Shown: piece by piece, positions 44,638-54,409 of the stretch
How positions within the stretch are numbered: position 1 is the stretch's first letter
Layout of the letters: every line of letters starts with the position of its first letter
NCBI GenBank assembly: GCA_030750865.1
Contig: JASMHE010000004.1
Span: forward strand, 1-54,409
Source of the DNA: Alphaproteobacteria bacterium
Lineage (GTDB): Bacteria > Pseudomonadota > Alphaproteobacteria > Micavibrionales > Micavibrionaceae
Direction of reading: 5' to 3'
Length of the DNA stretch: 54,409 bases
Translations under genes and position numbers: made by a program
The notes under the pieces: generated by a model
Databases searched by the model: none
The model's input: only the letters and a program-made list of their open reading frames with translations
What the model was told of the DNA's origin: nothing

Positions 44638-47600
44638 TTATGCAGAGTCAATCACTGTCAGGCTTTCACCGCTTGACCATGTATATGTTTCCTGCCCTGG
44701 CGTTGAATCATCGAACGTACCGTCATAGGTGATGTTAAATTCACTGAACGTGATGTTTGAATCATCAATATGAATTGTCAGCGCGCCGCTGCCATCTGAC
44801 AAGCCTGTGATAGATTGCAGATCGGACAGATCAAGATCAAATGTATCGCCGGAATTGATGTCGCCGCTTGTGAAGTCAAGCTCTTCGACATTGGTAAAGA
44901 CATCGGCAATGGTCGAACCGTCAATACCGCCCGATGCCGTCAGATCACCGGAAATACCAATCGTATCATTGCCGCCGCCACCGTCCAGTGTGTTCAGGTT
45001 GCCAAAGCTGGACGTATCAAACGAAATCGTATCGTCACCTGTATTAAACAGATAGCCTTCAATACCGCCGCTAATCGTATCCACATCACCGGTTGAATAG
45101 GTAATCGTACCTGATCCGCCCGTAATAGAGCCGCTTGTCACATTACCGCCAGCACTGGAATAATCCAGAATATCCCCTGTGATATTATCCGTACCACCAT
45201 CATAGGTATCGTTACCGAAACCGCCCAGGAACGTATCATCACCTGCACCGCCAAACACCGTATCATCGCCTGAACTATCAAAGAATGTATCGTCACCGCC
45301 CTCACCATAAAGCACATCATCAGACGTACCGACACTGGTAAAGTAATCATCACCATCACCGCCCTGAATAACGGCATCATCACCGGCACTGACAATCGTG
45401 TCATTGCCGGACCCGAAGATATAATGCTCAAAGCCGGACAGAACATCAGAACCAATACCTGTGCCTGATATCTCGCCCGTTGAAAGGTCTGCGGTGATAT
45501 CATTGCTCTCACCTGAGTAATCGGCAGTATCTGTACCTGTACCAGCATCAATTGTATCGCTGCTGCTACCATTGATGAATGTATCATCACCAGACCCAAG
45601 ACTGACGACTTCAACACTATTCAGCGTATCTGTACCGATACCGGAGCCTGAAACGACGTCCGTACCACTGAAATCCACAACCAAATCATCCGCATCACTG
45701 CTGTAATCCGCTGTATCCGTTCCTGTGCCACCATTCAAGGTGTTATTAGCAGCAACATCATGCGCAATAAATGTATCAGCACCAGAGCCGGACAGATAAA
45801 CTTCAAAGCCATTCAAAACATCAGCGCCCGCACCAGCAACAGCGCCTGTTGCCAAGTTATAGGTCATGTCCGCTGTTTCGGCATCATAATCTGCAACGTC
45901 TTTACCGCCGCCTGCGCTGATTGTGTCATTTGATGCGCCATTGATGAAGGTATCATCGCCTGCACCCAAATTAACAACTTCAATACCATCCAACTTATCT
46001 GTGCCGATACCTGTACCTGTGACACTATCTGTGCCGCTAAAGTTAACGATCAGATCATCATTGTCACTGCTGTAATCGACTGTATCAAAGCCCGAAGCAC
46101 TACCACCGATGAAGGTATCATTGCCTGCTGCATCCGCACCTTTAAAGACATCCGCGCCGCCCTCACCATAGAGAATATCCGCACCGCTTGTGCCGTGGAA
46201 GGTATCCGCACCAGTACCGCCAAAGAAGGTGTCATTGCCTGCAGAGCCTGTCAGTTCATCATCACCCGCACCTGTTTTCACAACTTCAACACCATCCAAC
46301 TTATCTGTGCCAATGCCTGTGCCAGTCACGCTATCTGTGCCACTAAAGTCAACGATCAGATCATCACTATCACTGCTATAATCTGCTGTATCAATGCCTA
46401 CACCACCGATGAAGGTATCGTTACCTAAAACTGATGCCCCTTTGAACACATCCGCATCGCCTTCACCATTCAGAATGTCTGCGCCGCTTGTACCGTGGAA
46501 CGTGTCCGCGCCAGCGCCACCGAAGAATGTATCATTGCCTGCAGAGCCTGTGAATTCGTCATCGCCAGAACCTGTTTGCACAACTTCAACACCATCCAAC
46601 TTGTCTGTGCCAATGCCTGTGCCCGTTACGCTGTCCGTGCCGCTAAAGTCAACGGTCAGATCATCCGCATCACTGCTGTAATCTGCTGTATCAACTGCGC
46701 CGCCGCCGATAAATGTATCATTGCCTGCTACATTCGCACCTTTAAAGATATCCGCGCCGCCTTCACCATTCAGGATGTCCGCACCGCCTGTACCGTGGAA
46801 GGTATCTGCGCCAGCACCACCAAAGAATGTGTCATTGCCTGTAGAGCCTGTCAGTTCATCATTACCAGCACCTGTTTTAATCACTTCGATACTGCTCAAG
46901 ATGTCGGTGCCAATACCAGTGCCTGTGACACTATCCGTACCGCTAAGATCAACGGTCAGGTCATTTGCATCACTGCTGTAATCGGCCGTATCAATGCCAG
47001 AGCCACCATTTAATGTATTATTGGCCGCAACATCATGCGCGATGAATGTGTCATCACCTGAACCGGACAGATAGACTTCAAAGCCGCTCAGGACATCACT
47101 ACCAGCACCAGTGACCGCGCCCGTTGACAGGTTATAGGTCATGTTCACTGTTTCGACATCGTAATCCGCAACATCTTGTCCGGCACCTGCGCTGATCGTG
47201 TCATTCGATGCGCCATTGATAAAGGTATCATCACCTGTCCCCAGATTGACGACTTCAACACTATCCAGCTTATCTGTGCCAATGCCTGTGCCCGTTACGC
47301 TGTCTGTACCGCTAAAGTCAACGGTCAGATCATCCGCATCACTGCTGTAATCTGCTGTATCAACTGCGCCGCCGCCGATAAACGTATCGTTGCCTGTACC
47401 ATTATGACCGATAAAGCGGTCTGCACCCGCACCACCATCAAATGTATCGCCGCCGGCCGTGCCGATCAGTGTATCCGCGCCGTTATTACCAAAGATGGTA
47501 TCAGCACCAGCGCTGCCTGTAATAACATCATTATTCGAACCGGACTTGAAGACTTCAAAGCCGCTCAAGACATCCGCGCCGCCACCGGAAACAGCACCCG

Positions 47601-50600
47601 TGCCGAGGTTCACCGTCAGTGCAGCGCTATCACCTGTGTAATCAGCGACATCCACACCACCACCAGCACTGATGGTGTCATCGGACGCGCCATTGATGAA
47701 AGTATCATCACCTGTCCCCAGATTGACGACCTCAACACTATTCAGACTGTCTGTACCGATGCCTGCCCCTGAAACAAAGTCTACACCGCTAAAATCAACA
47801 ACTAGGTCATCGGCATCGCTGCTATAATCGGCCGTGTCAACAGCGCCGCCGCCGAGGAATGTATCATTGCCGGCCACATCTGCGCCATTGAACACATCCG
47901 CGCCGCCTTCACCGTTCAGAATGTCTGCACCACCTGTACCGTGGAAGGTATCTGCGCCCGCGCCACCAAAGAATGTGTCATTACCTGTAGAGCCTGTCAG
48001 TTCATCAGCACCGCTGCCTGTTTTAATCACTTCGATACTGCTCAGGATGTCTGTGCCGATGCCTGTGCCGGTGACACTATCCGTACCGCTGAGATCAACC
48101 GTCAGGTCGTTCGCATCACTGCTGTAATCCGCCGTATCAACACCGCCGCCACCATTTAAGGTATTATTAGCCGCAACGTCATGTACAATAAATGTATCAT
48201 CACCTGAACCGGACAGATAGACTTCAAAGCCGCTCAATTCATCAGTGCCAGCCCCCGTGACCGCGCCTGTTGACAGGTTATAGGTCATATCTGCTGTTTC
48301 GGCGTCGTAATCCGCAACGTCTTGTCCGGCACCCGCACTGATCGTGTCATTCGATGCGCCGTTAATGAAGGTATCGTTCCCTGTGCCCAGATTAACAACA
48401 GCGACACCATCCAGCTTATCTGCGCCGATGCCTGTTCCTGTCACACTGTCTGCGCCGCTAAAGTCAACGGTCAGGTCATTGCTGTCGGCGCTATAGTCGG
48501 CCGTATTCACGCCGCCGCCGCCGATAAACGTATCGTTGCCACCAGCATCCGCGCCATCAAAGACATCATTGCCGCCTTCGCCGTTCAGAATATCTGCGCC
48601 GCTTGTGCCGTGGAAGGTATCTGCGCCAGCACCACCAAAGAATGTGTCATTGCCTGTAGAGCCGGTGAGTTCATCATCGCCGCTACCTGTTTTTACAACT
48701 TCGACAGCATTCAGAATATCGGTACCGATGCCCGTGCCTGTGACACTATTCGTGCCGCTGAAGTCAACGACCAGATCATCACTGTCGGCGCTATAATCAG
48801 CCGTATCAATACCTGTGAAGCCTGTGAAAGTATCGTTACCCGTACCACTATGGCCAATAAAGCGGTCATCCCCTACACCTGCGTTGAATATATCGCCGCC
48901 GGCCGTGCCGATCAGTGTATCCGCGCCATTATTACCAAAAATCGTATCGGCATTCGCGCTGCCTGTAATAACGTCATCGCCACTACCCGCCTTAAAGACT
49001 TCGAAACCGGACAGATCATCTGTGCCGATGCCTGTGCCGGTCACCGCACCGGATGTCAGGTTCGCTGTAATTGCATTTGTCTCACCTGTGTAATCGGCCA
49101 CATCAACACCGCCACCAGCGCTGATCGTGTCATCACCGCCGCCGTTGATAAATGTATCGTCGCCAGATCCAAGATTAACAACTTCAACACCGTTCAGGCG
49201 GTCTGTGCCAATGCCTGTGCCTGTCACACTGTCTGTACCGCTGAAGTCAACGACCAGATCATCGGCATCACTGCTATAATCCGCTGTATCAACACCCGCA
49301 TCACCGATAAAGGTATCATTGCCCGTCGCGTTATGCGCGATAAAGCGGTCCATACCAGCGCCACCATCAAATGTATCGCCGCCGGCCGTACCGATCAGTG
49401 TATCCGCGCCATTATTACCAAAAATCGTATCGGCATTCGCGCTGCCTGTAATAACGTCATCGCTACTACCGGCTTTAAAGACTTCGAAACCGGACAGATC
49501 ATCTGTGCCGATGCCTGTACCGGTCACCGCACCGGATGTCAGGTTCGCCGTAATCGTATTTGTCTCGCCTGTGTAATCAGCCACATCAACACCGCCACCG
49601 GCATTGATCGTGTCATCGCTGCTACCGTTGATGAAGGTGTCATCACCTGTACCCAGACTAATCACTTCAACACCGCTGATCTTATCTGTGCCAATGCCTG
49701 TGCCTGTCACGCTGCCTGTACCGCTCAAATCAACGGTCAAATCATTGCTGTCAGCGCTATAGTCGGCTGTATCAACGCCAGCGCCACCGCTCACCGTATC
49801 GTTTCCGGCTGCATCCGCCAGCGTAAAGATATCCGCGCCGCCTTCACCGTTCAAGATATCCGCACCAGATGAACCGTGGAATGTATCGGCACCGCCGCCG
49901 CCATAGAATGTTTCATCACCCGTCGAACCGGTAAATTCGTCTGCGCCGCTACCTGTTTTCACAACTTCAACGCCGCCAAGCTTGTCTGTACCAATGCCTG
50001 TGCCTGTCACGCTGTCTGTACCGCTGAAGTCAACGGTCAAATCATCGCTGTCGGCGCTATAATCGGCCGTATCCGCATCTGCGCCACCGATAAATGTATC
50101 GTTGCCTGTCGCCGTATCACCGATGAAACGATCTGTGCCGCCGCTACCGAAGAAAGTATCGCCGCCGGCCGTACCGATCAGCGTATCCGCGCCGCTATTA
50201 CCAAAGATCGTATCGGCATTCGTGCTACCTGTGATGATGTTATCGCCGGTACCGAATTTGATCACTTCGAAATCAATCAGCTTGTCATTGCCGTCACCGG
50301 TGACAATACCTGTTCCGAGATTCACATTCAGTGTACCGCTAAATCCGGTATAATCTGCGACATCCTGTCCTCCGGCACTACCGTCAATTGTGTCATCGGT
50401 ACTGCCACTGATAAATGTATCATCACCTGTACCAAGATTGATAAATTCAACACCGCTGATTTTATCTGTGCCGATACCTGTGCCTGTCACGCTACCTGTA
50501 CCACTCAGATCAACGGTCAGATCATCTGCGTCTGTACTATAATCAGCCGTATCAATACCTGCGCCGCCGATAATCGTATCATTGCCAGCTGTATCAGCCA

Positions 50601-53600
50601 TCATAAAGATATCTACGCCGCCTTCACCGCTCAAGATATCCGCGCCGCCGGAGCCGTGGAATGTATCCGCGCCGCCGCCACCATAGAATGTTTCGTTACC
50701 GGCAGACCCTGTAAACTCATCATCGCCGCTACCTGTTTTCACAACTTCAACGCCGCCAAGCTTGTCTGTACCGAGGCCGGTGCCTGTCACACTGTCTGTG
50801 CCACCACTAAAGTCAACAGTCAGATCGTCGGCATCACTGCTGTAATCCGCTGTATCCGCACCGGCACCGCCAATAAATGTATCATTGGCCGACAGGTCAT
50901 GCGCGATGAAACGGTCTGTGCCACCGCCACCAAAGAATGTATCACTGCCGGCTGTACCGATCAGCGTATCCGCGCCGCCGTTACCATAAATCGTATCCGT
51001 ACCGGCACTACCTGTAATAATATCGCTACCTGAACCGGCTTTGAAGACTTCAAAGTCGGTCAGAATATCCGCGCCGCTACCAGACACAGCGCCCGTACCG
51101 AGGTTTACTGTCAGATCAGCGCTGTCGCCGGTATAATCGGCGATATCAAAGCCACCGGCACTACCGTCAATTGTATCGCTGCTGCTACCGTTGATGAAGG
51201 TATCATCACCCGTACCCAGAAGCACAACTTCAACATCAATCAGTTTATCTGAACCAATGTCGGCCGAGCTGACGATGTTACCGGACGCAAAATCAACAAC
51301 GATATCCGTATCTTCGGATGCGTAATCAGCCGTATCCACGCCAAGTCCGCCGTCAAATGTATCATTTCCGGCCACATCCGCACCGCGATAAATATCAGCG
51401 CCGGAACCACCACCGAGGAAGTCGTTCCCGTCACTACCGATCATCGTATCATTACCGCCACTACCATACACACTGTCTGTACCGGTCGTACCCTGGAACG
51501 TATCGTTGTTCGAACCAAGTTTATACACTTCGATACCGCTATATGTATCCGTGCCGTATTCACTGATGATCTGGGAGTTATCAAAGTCGATTGTGACCGT
51601 CGCCGTCGCAGCAGAATAATCGAGCACATCTTTATCCGCGCCACCGTAAATCGTATCATCACCCGCGCCACCGATAAATGTGTCGTTTCCGGCCTCACCT
51701 TTCAGAATATCGTTCCCTGCGCCGTCGCTCAGAACATCATCACCCGCACCGCCAAGCAATGTGTCAACGCCGCCAAGACCGATCAACGTGTTATTCTGCG
51801 CATCACCGATAATGGTGTCTCCGGCCGTCGAGCCGATGACGTGTTCGATATCGGACAGCACATCATTGCCGGACTGTCCGTCATCACGCACCGTATTGTT
51901 TGAAAGATCGACAATAATCGTAGAACCGATTCCGGAATAATCAATATAGTCGCCGTTTGTTTCTGTACCGCCGTTAAACGTATCATTGCCGGCAGACGCG
52001 ATGAACGTATCGTCACCCGCATTGGCGATAAAGATATCAATATCACTTGATCCCGTGAATACGTCATCGCCAGACCCTGTCTCGTATTTCTCAAGATCAA
52101 TCAATTTATCGGTGCCGTAATCAGAACCTGACGCATATCCCGTACCCAGATTAACCGTGATATCCGCTGTTGCACCGCTATAATCAACATAGTCTGTTCC
52201 AGGGCCGCTGCCGCCATCAAATGTGTCATTGCCGCTGGACGCGTTAAAGACATCACTGCCGTCATTACCGATAAAGACATCTTTCGCACCATTCGCACCG
52301 ACAAATGTATCATCAGCAGAACCTGTTTCGACTTTGCGGTAATTCTCAATACTGTCACTGCCCAGCGTAGCCGCCGTCGCATCAACGGTTTCGGCTGTTG
52401 TATCAACAAGGACAACGCCTGTTGCCGCGCTATAATCGGCAAAGTTCAGACCCGCGCCACCTTTGTAGATGTCACTACCATCTGTTGCGATAAATGTGTC
52501 ATTGCCGCCGTTGGAGATAAATGTATCGACGCCGCTCGTACCCGTAAAGAGATCTGAACCACTGCCCGTTTCAAAGATTTCGACGCTCTGGAACTTGTCT
52601 GACCCGAATCCTGAGTTCGTTGCCGTTCCTGCATCAACATCAATCGTAACACGGCCTGTTGCGGCACTGTAATCGAAATAGTCAATACCGCCGCCCGCGA
52701 TGAATGTATCATTGCCACCATCACCAAAGAATGTGTCCGCGCCCGTACCGGCAATAAACGTATCTGCCGTTCCGTCACCTTTGAACGTATCATCGCCCGT
52801 GCCGGATTCGAACACATCAAAATTGAAAATCTTGTCTGTGCCATATTCGCTGACCACCGAGTCATTACCGGCATCAAAGACCACGGCTGTTGTTGTATCA
52901 CTATAATCAAGTAAATCCGATCCGCCGCCCGCATCAAGAATCTGCGTGCCGGTCGCGCCAAAGAACGTATCGTCACCAGAGCCTGTTTCGATCTTTTCAA
53001 CGTCGATCAGCATATCTGTGCCATATTCAACACTGGTGACATTCTGGTTTTCCAGATCGACAACAACACTATTCGTTGCAGCGCTATAATCAAAGAAATC
53101 CGTATCGCCTGCACCGGCATTAAATGTATCGCTTCCACCGGATGCGATCATTGTATCGTCACCACCGGCAGCGACAAACGTTTCATTGGCCTGCGCGCTA
53201 CCTTCATACACATCATCGCCTGTGCCTGTCAGCACAACCTGAATATTCGATACGATATCTGTTCCAAAACCTGTCCCCGTTACAGAACCGCTGCCGGACA
53301 CGCCGGTCAGATCAATTGCCATATCAACGGTCGAAGCCGAATAGTCAAGAACATCCGCACCGCCATCACCGGAGAATGTGTCATTTCCGGCGCCGCCAAA
53401 GAATGTATCCGCGCCGCCATTACCGACAAATGTGTCGTCGCCGCTTGTGCCGGTAATCTTATCTTGCCCGTTACCCAGCGCAACTTTCTGGAAGCCGGAG
53501 AACAGATCCGTTCCGATATTCACACCTGTTGCGGACCCACCGGCCAAATCAATCGTGATGGCGTTAGACGCCGCGCTATAATCAAGGAAGTTCGTACCGC

Positions 53601-54409
53601 CACCCGCATCGAATGTGTCCACACCGGCATCCACTGCGACAAAGGTATCGTCACCGGACCCTGTCTTGAAATATTCAATACCGGAAAACGCATCTGATCC
53701 GTAATCACTGCTGGATGCAGAACCACCATTCACATTTAACGTCACATTTCCGGTCGCGGCTGAATAATCAATCGTATCGTTCAGCGGCGCAGCCCCACCA
53801 TAGAATGTATCATTGCCCAACGAACCAAAGAACGTGTCGTTACCACTATTCCCGTAGAATGTACTGTTATTCCCGTCACCGATGAACGTATCACGGCCTG
53901 CACCGCCTTTATAAACCTCGATCTGGGACACTTGGTCAACACCGACATCCACACCGGACACGGTACCGCTTGATAGATCGACCACAATATCACCCACGGC
54001 CGAGTAATCCATCATATCGACGTCTGCACCGCCATAGAACGTATCGTTGGCGTCATCATTACCATCAAACGTATCATTCCCGGCATCACCGTAAACGATA
54101 TCTTTACCACCGCCGCCGGACAGCGTGTCGTCACCGCCGGCCCCTTTCAGAATATCGTTGTCCAGACCGCCATAGAAAATGTTATCTTGCGCATCACCGC
54201 GGATCGTATCTCTCTGATCCGTACCGATAATCACTTCAATGTTCTGAATCTGGTCACTGCCGCCATACCCGTCTGATGTTGCCGTATCATTGGCCAGATT
54301 GACCCGGATCAAACCGCCTGCCGCAGAATAATCCAATATGTCGGCAATTGTATGCGTGCCGCCATCATACACATCATTGCCGGCTTCACCGATAAATGTA
54401 TCATCACCA
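44638..54409 (-). CDS. Giant RTX-like repeat protein, type I secretion substrate (5' end outside window)
   Basis: At least 3256 residues; the frame stays open to the right edge (GDDTFIGEAGND before an internal GTG at 54372), so the N terminus is missing. Almost the whole chain is glycine/aspartate-rich repeats combining RTX-type GGxGxDxFxG units with an alternating strand motif, DYSxxxxxLTVDxSxGxVxGxGxGTDxLxxxExxxxGxGDD. Modules of about 60, 98 and 100 residues recur in changing order. I saw no Cys, and very little Lys or Arg. The last about 130 residues lose the repeats and end SSGESLTVIDSA, a plausible C-terminal type I signal. No enzymatic domain is visible. The exporter genes follow directly. 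It is probably a Ca-binding surface or extracellular protein such as an adhesin or matrix protein. Confidence 0.9.
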   Translation of the reverse strand, partial: GDDTFIGEAGNDVYDGGTHTIADILDYSAAGGLIRVNLANDTATSDGYGGSDQIQNIEVIIGTDQRDTIRGDAQDNIFYGGLDNDILKGAGGDDTLSGGGGKDIVYGDAGNDTFDGNDDANDTFYGGADVDMMDYSAVGDIVVDLSSGTVSGVDVGVDQVSQIEVYKGGAGRDTFIGDGNNSTFYGNSGNDTFFGSLGNDTFYGGAAPLNDTIDYSAATGNVTLNVNGGSASSSDYGSDAFSGIEYFKTGSGDDTFVAVDAGVDTFDAGGGTNFLDYSAASNAITIDLAGGSATGVNIGTDLFSGFQKVALGNGQDKITGTSGDDTFVGNGGADTFFGGAGNDTFSGDGGADVLDYSASTVDMAIDLTGVSGSGSVTGTGFGTDIVSNIQVVLTGTGDDVYEGSAQANETFVAAGGDDTMIASGGSDTFNAGAGDTDFFDYSAATNSVVVDLENQNVTSVEYGTDMLIDVEKIETGSGDDTFFGATGTQILDAGGGSDLLDYSDTTTAVVFDAGNDSVVSEYGTDKIFNFDVFESGTGDDTFKGDGTADTFIAGTGADTFFGDGGNDTFIAGGGIDYFDYSAATGRVTIDVDAGTATNSGFGSDKFQSVEIFETGSGSDLFTGTSGVDTFISNGGNDTFIATDGSDIYKGGAGLNFADYSAATGVVLVDTTAETVDATAATLGSDSIENYRKVETGSADDTFVGANGAKDVFIGNDGSDVFNASSGNDTFDGGSGPGTDYVDYSGATADITVNLGTGYASGSDYGTDKLIDLEKYETGSGDDVFTGSSDIDIFIANAGDDTFIASAGNDTFNGGTETNGDYIDYSGIGSTIIVDLSNNTVRDDGQSGNDVLSDIEHVIGSTAGDTIIGDAQNNTLIGLGGVDTLLGGAGDDVLSDGAGNDILKGEAGNDTFIGGAGDDTIYGGADKDVLDYSAATATVTIDFDNSQIISEYGTDTYSGIEVYKLGSNNDTFQGTTGTDSVYGSGGNDTMIGSDGNDFLGGGSGADIYRGADVAGNDTFDGGLGVDTADYASEDTDIVVDFASGNIVSSADIGSDKLIDVEVVLLGTGDDTFINGSSSDTIDGSAGGFDIADYTGDSADLTVNLGTGAVSGSGADILTDFEVFKAGSGSDIITGSAGTDTIYGNGGADTLIGTAGSDTFFGGGGTDRFIAHDLSANDTFIGGAGADTADYSSDADDLTVDFSGGTDSVTGTGLGTDKLGGVEVVKTGSGDDEFTGSAGNETFYGGGGADTFHGSGGADILSGEGGVDIFMMADTAGNDTIIGGAGIDTADYSTDADDLTVDLSGTGSVTGTGIGTDKISGVEFINLGTGDDTFISGSTDDTIDGSAGGQDVADYTGFSGTLNVNLGTGIVTGDGNDKLIDFEVIKFGTGDNIITGSTNADTIFGNSGADTLIGTAGGDTFFGSGGTDRFIGDTATGNDTFIGGADADTADYSADSDDLTVDFSGTDSVTGTGIGTDKLGGVEVVKTGSGADEFTGSTGDETFYGGGGADTFHGSSGADILNGEGGADIFTLADAAGNDTVSGGAGVDTADYSADSNDLTVDLSGTGSVTGTGIGTDKISGVEVISLGTGDDTFINGSSDDTINAGGGVDVADYTGETNTITANLTSGAVTGTGIGTDDLSGFEVFKAGSSDDVITGSANADTIFGNNGADTLIGTAGGDTFDGGAGMDRFIAHNATGNDTFIGDAGVDTADYSSDADDLVVDFSGTDSVTGTGIGTDRLNGVEVVNLGSGDDTFINGGGDDTISAGGGVDVADYTGETNAITANLTSGAVTGTGIGTDDLSGFEVFKAGSGDDVITGSANADTIFGNNGADTLIGTAGGDIFNAGVGDDRFIGHSGTGNDTFTGFTGIDTADYSADSDDLVVDFSGTNSVTGTGIGTDILNAVEVVKTGSGDDELTGSTGNDTFFGGAGADTFHGTSGADILNGEGGNDVFDGADAGGNDTFIGGGGVNTADYSADSNDLTVDFSGADSVTGTGIGADKLDGVAVVNLGTGNDTFINGASNDTISAGAGQDVADYDAETADMTYNLSTGAVTGAGTDELSGFEVYLSGSGDDTFIVHDVAANNTLNGGGGVDTADYSSDANDLTVDLSGTDSVTGTGIGTDILSSIEVIKTGSGADELTGSTGNDTFFGGAGADTFHGTGGADILNGEGGADVFNGADVAGNDTFLGGGAVDTADYSSDADDLVVDFSGVDFVSGAGIGTDSLNSVEVVNLGTGDDTFINGASDDTISAGGGVDVADYTGDSAALTVNLGTGAVSGGGADVLSGFEVFKSGSNNDVITGSAGADTIFGNNGADTLIGTAGGDTFDGGAGADRFIGHNGTGNDTFIGGGAVDTADYSSDADDLTVDFSGTDSVTGTGIGTDKLDSVEVVNLGTGDDTFINGASNDTISAGAGQDVADYDVETVNMTYNLSTGAVTGAGSDVLSGFEVYLSGSGDDTFIAHDVAANNTLNGGSGIDTADYSSDANDLTVDLSGTDSVTGTGIGTDILSSIEVIKTGAGNDELTGSTGNDTFFGGAGADTFHGTGGADILNGEGGADIFKGANVAGNDTFIGGGAVDTADYSSDADDLTVDFSGTDSVTGTGIGTDKLDGVEVVQTGSGDDEFTGSAGNDTFFGGAGADTFHGTSGADILNGEGDADVFKGASVLGNDTFIGGVGIDTADYSSDSDDLIVDFSGTDSVTGTGIGTDKLDGVEVVKTGAGDDELTGSAGNDTFFGGTGADTFHGTSGADILYGEGGADVFKGADAAGNDTFIGGSASGFDTVDYSSDNDDLIVNFSGTDSVTGTGIGTDKLDGIEVVNLGAGDDTFINGASNDTISAGGGKDVADYDAETADMTYNLATGAVAGAGADVLNGFEVYLSGSGADTFIAHDVAANNTLNGGTGTDTADYSSDADDLVVDFSGTDVVSGSGIGTDTLNSVEVVSLGSGDDTFINGSSSDTIDAGTGTDTADYSGESNDITADLSTGEISGTGIGSDVLSGFEHYIFGSGNDTIVSAGDDAVIQGGDGDDYFTSVGTSDDVLYGEGGDDTFFDSSGDDTVFGGAGDDTFLGGFGNDTYDGGTDNITGDILDYSSAGGNVTSGSITGGSGTITYSTGDVDTISGGIEGYLFNTGDDTISFDTSSFGNLNTLDGGGGNDTIGISGDLTASGGIDGSTIADVFTNVEELDFTSGDINSGDTFDLDLSDLQSITGLSDGSGALTIHIDDSNITFSEFNITYDGTFDDSTPGQETYTWSSGESLTVIDSA
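46793..47214 (-). repeat. Long direct repeat in the giant gene, copy 1
   Basis: Nearly identical at the nucleotide level to 47939-48360, offset exactly 1146 bases (382 codons), with mostly single-base differences. Such conservation of synonymous sites points to recent duplication or gene conversion. Confidence 0.85.
47939..48360 (-). repeat. Long direct repeat in the giant gene, copy 2
   Basis: Partner of 46793-47214 at a 1146-base offset; both encode the same order of a 100-residue RTX module and the start of a DMTYNL-type module. Confidence 0.85.
48891..49110 (-). repeat. Tandem repeat with 483-base period, copy 1
   Basis: Nearly identical to 49374-49593 (offset 483 bases, 161 codons). 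The unit joins a 98-residue and a 62-residue module of the giant protein. Confidence 0.8.
49374..49593 (-). repeat. Tandem repeat with 483-base period, copy 2
   Basis: Partner of 48891-49110. Identity drops on the left side of the copies but stays high in this segment, suggesting patchy conversion. Confidence 0.8.

Noticed and set aside
48322-51033. Long plus-strand open frames of 516 and 385 codons inside the giant gene
   Set aside because: They are antisense shadows of the Asp/Gly/Thr-rich repeats. They lack ribosome-binding sites and give Cys/Ala/Ile-rich repeats that simply mirror the repeat structure.

Overview
The window looks like chromosomal DNA of an alphaproteobacterium of moderate GC. 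The main pointers are a SAM-II-type riboswitch in front of metE, a leucine-degradation operon of the liu type, a fused indolepyruvate-type ferredoxin oxidoreductase, and a beta-oxidation operon whose multifunctional enzyme has the hydroxyacyl-CoA dehydrogenase part first. A Micavibrio-like or related lineage is possible, but I cannot fix the genus from sequence alone. Coding density is high, and there are no tRNA or rRNA genes and no CRISPR array that I can see.

Layout. 1-1.1 kb is AT-rich and looks foreign: a possible insertion-sequence end, then an orphan HEPN-like protein. 1.3-3.1 kb holds a hypothetical protein, an overlooked 59-residue ORF with a perfect Shine-Dalgarno, a small membrane protein and greB. 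3.3-8.25 kb is a tight four-gene operon (APH-like kinase, HisD-like dehydrogenase, unusual HAD protein, HisC-like aminotransferase) behind a promoter with a perfect dyad. 8.4-12.9 kb encodes a 1514-residue secreted subtilase with P-domain, cadherin-like and RTX repeats. 13-14.8 kb is a CPA1 antiporter with an RCK-type domain. 15-19.5 kb is a liuB-liuC-liuE-liuA leucine/isovalerate operon without its biotin subunit. 20-23.5 kb is the ferredoxin oxidoreductase, which could feed that operon. 23.5-29 kb is a mixed set: thioesterase, methyltransferase, formyltransferase-like protein, MarC, propeller lipoprotein and lipase-like hydrolase. 29-37.4 kb is a beta-oxidation block, fadE on one strand and fadD-thiolase-HAD/ECH on the other, meeting at a strong bidirectional terminator. 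37.6-41 kb is metE-metF under a SAM-II riboswitch. 41-54.4 kb is a type I secretion locus: HlyD-like adaptor, ABC transporter, and a giant repeat protein of more than 3250 residues running off the right edge.

How it fits together. Two themes dominate: acyl-CoA catabolism (leucine and fatty acids) and type I secretion. The ABC/adaptor pair probably exports the giant repeat protein and possibly the RTX subtilase too; a TolC-like outer-membrane partner is not in the window. The best candidate for undescribed biology is the kinase/HisD/HAD/HisC operon. Its enzymes mirror the last three steps of histidine synthesis (transaminate, dephosphorylate, oxidise to the amino acid), but two of them have altered catalytic residues and a kinase is added, which suggests a derived pathway making a different amino acid or amino-alcohol product.
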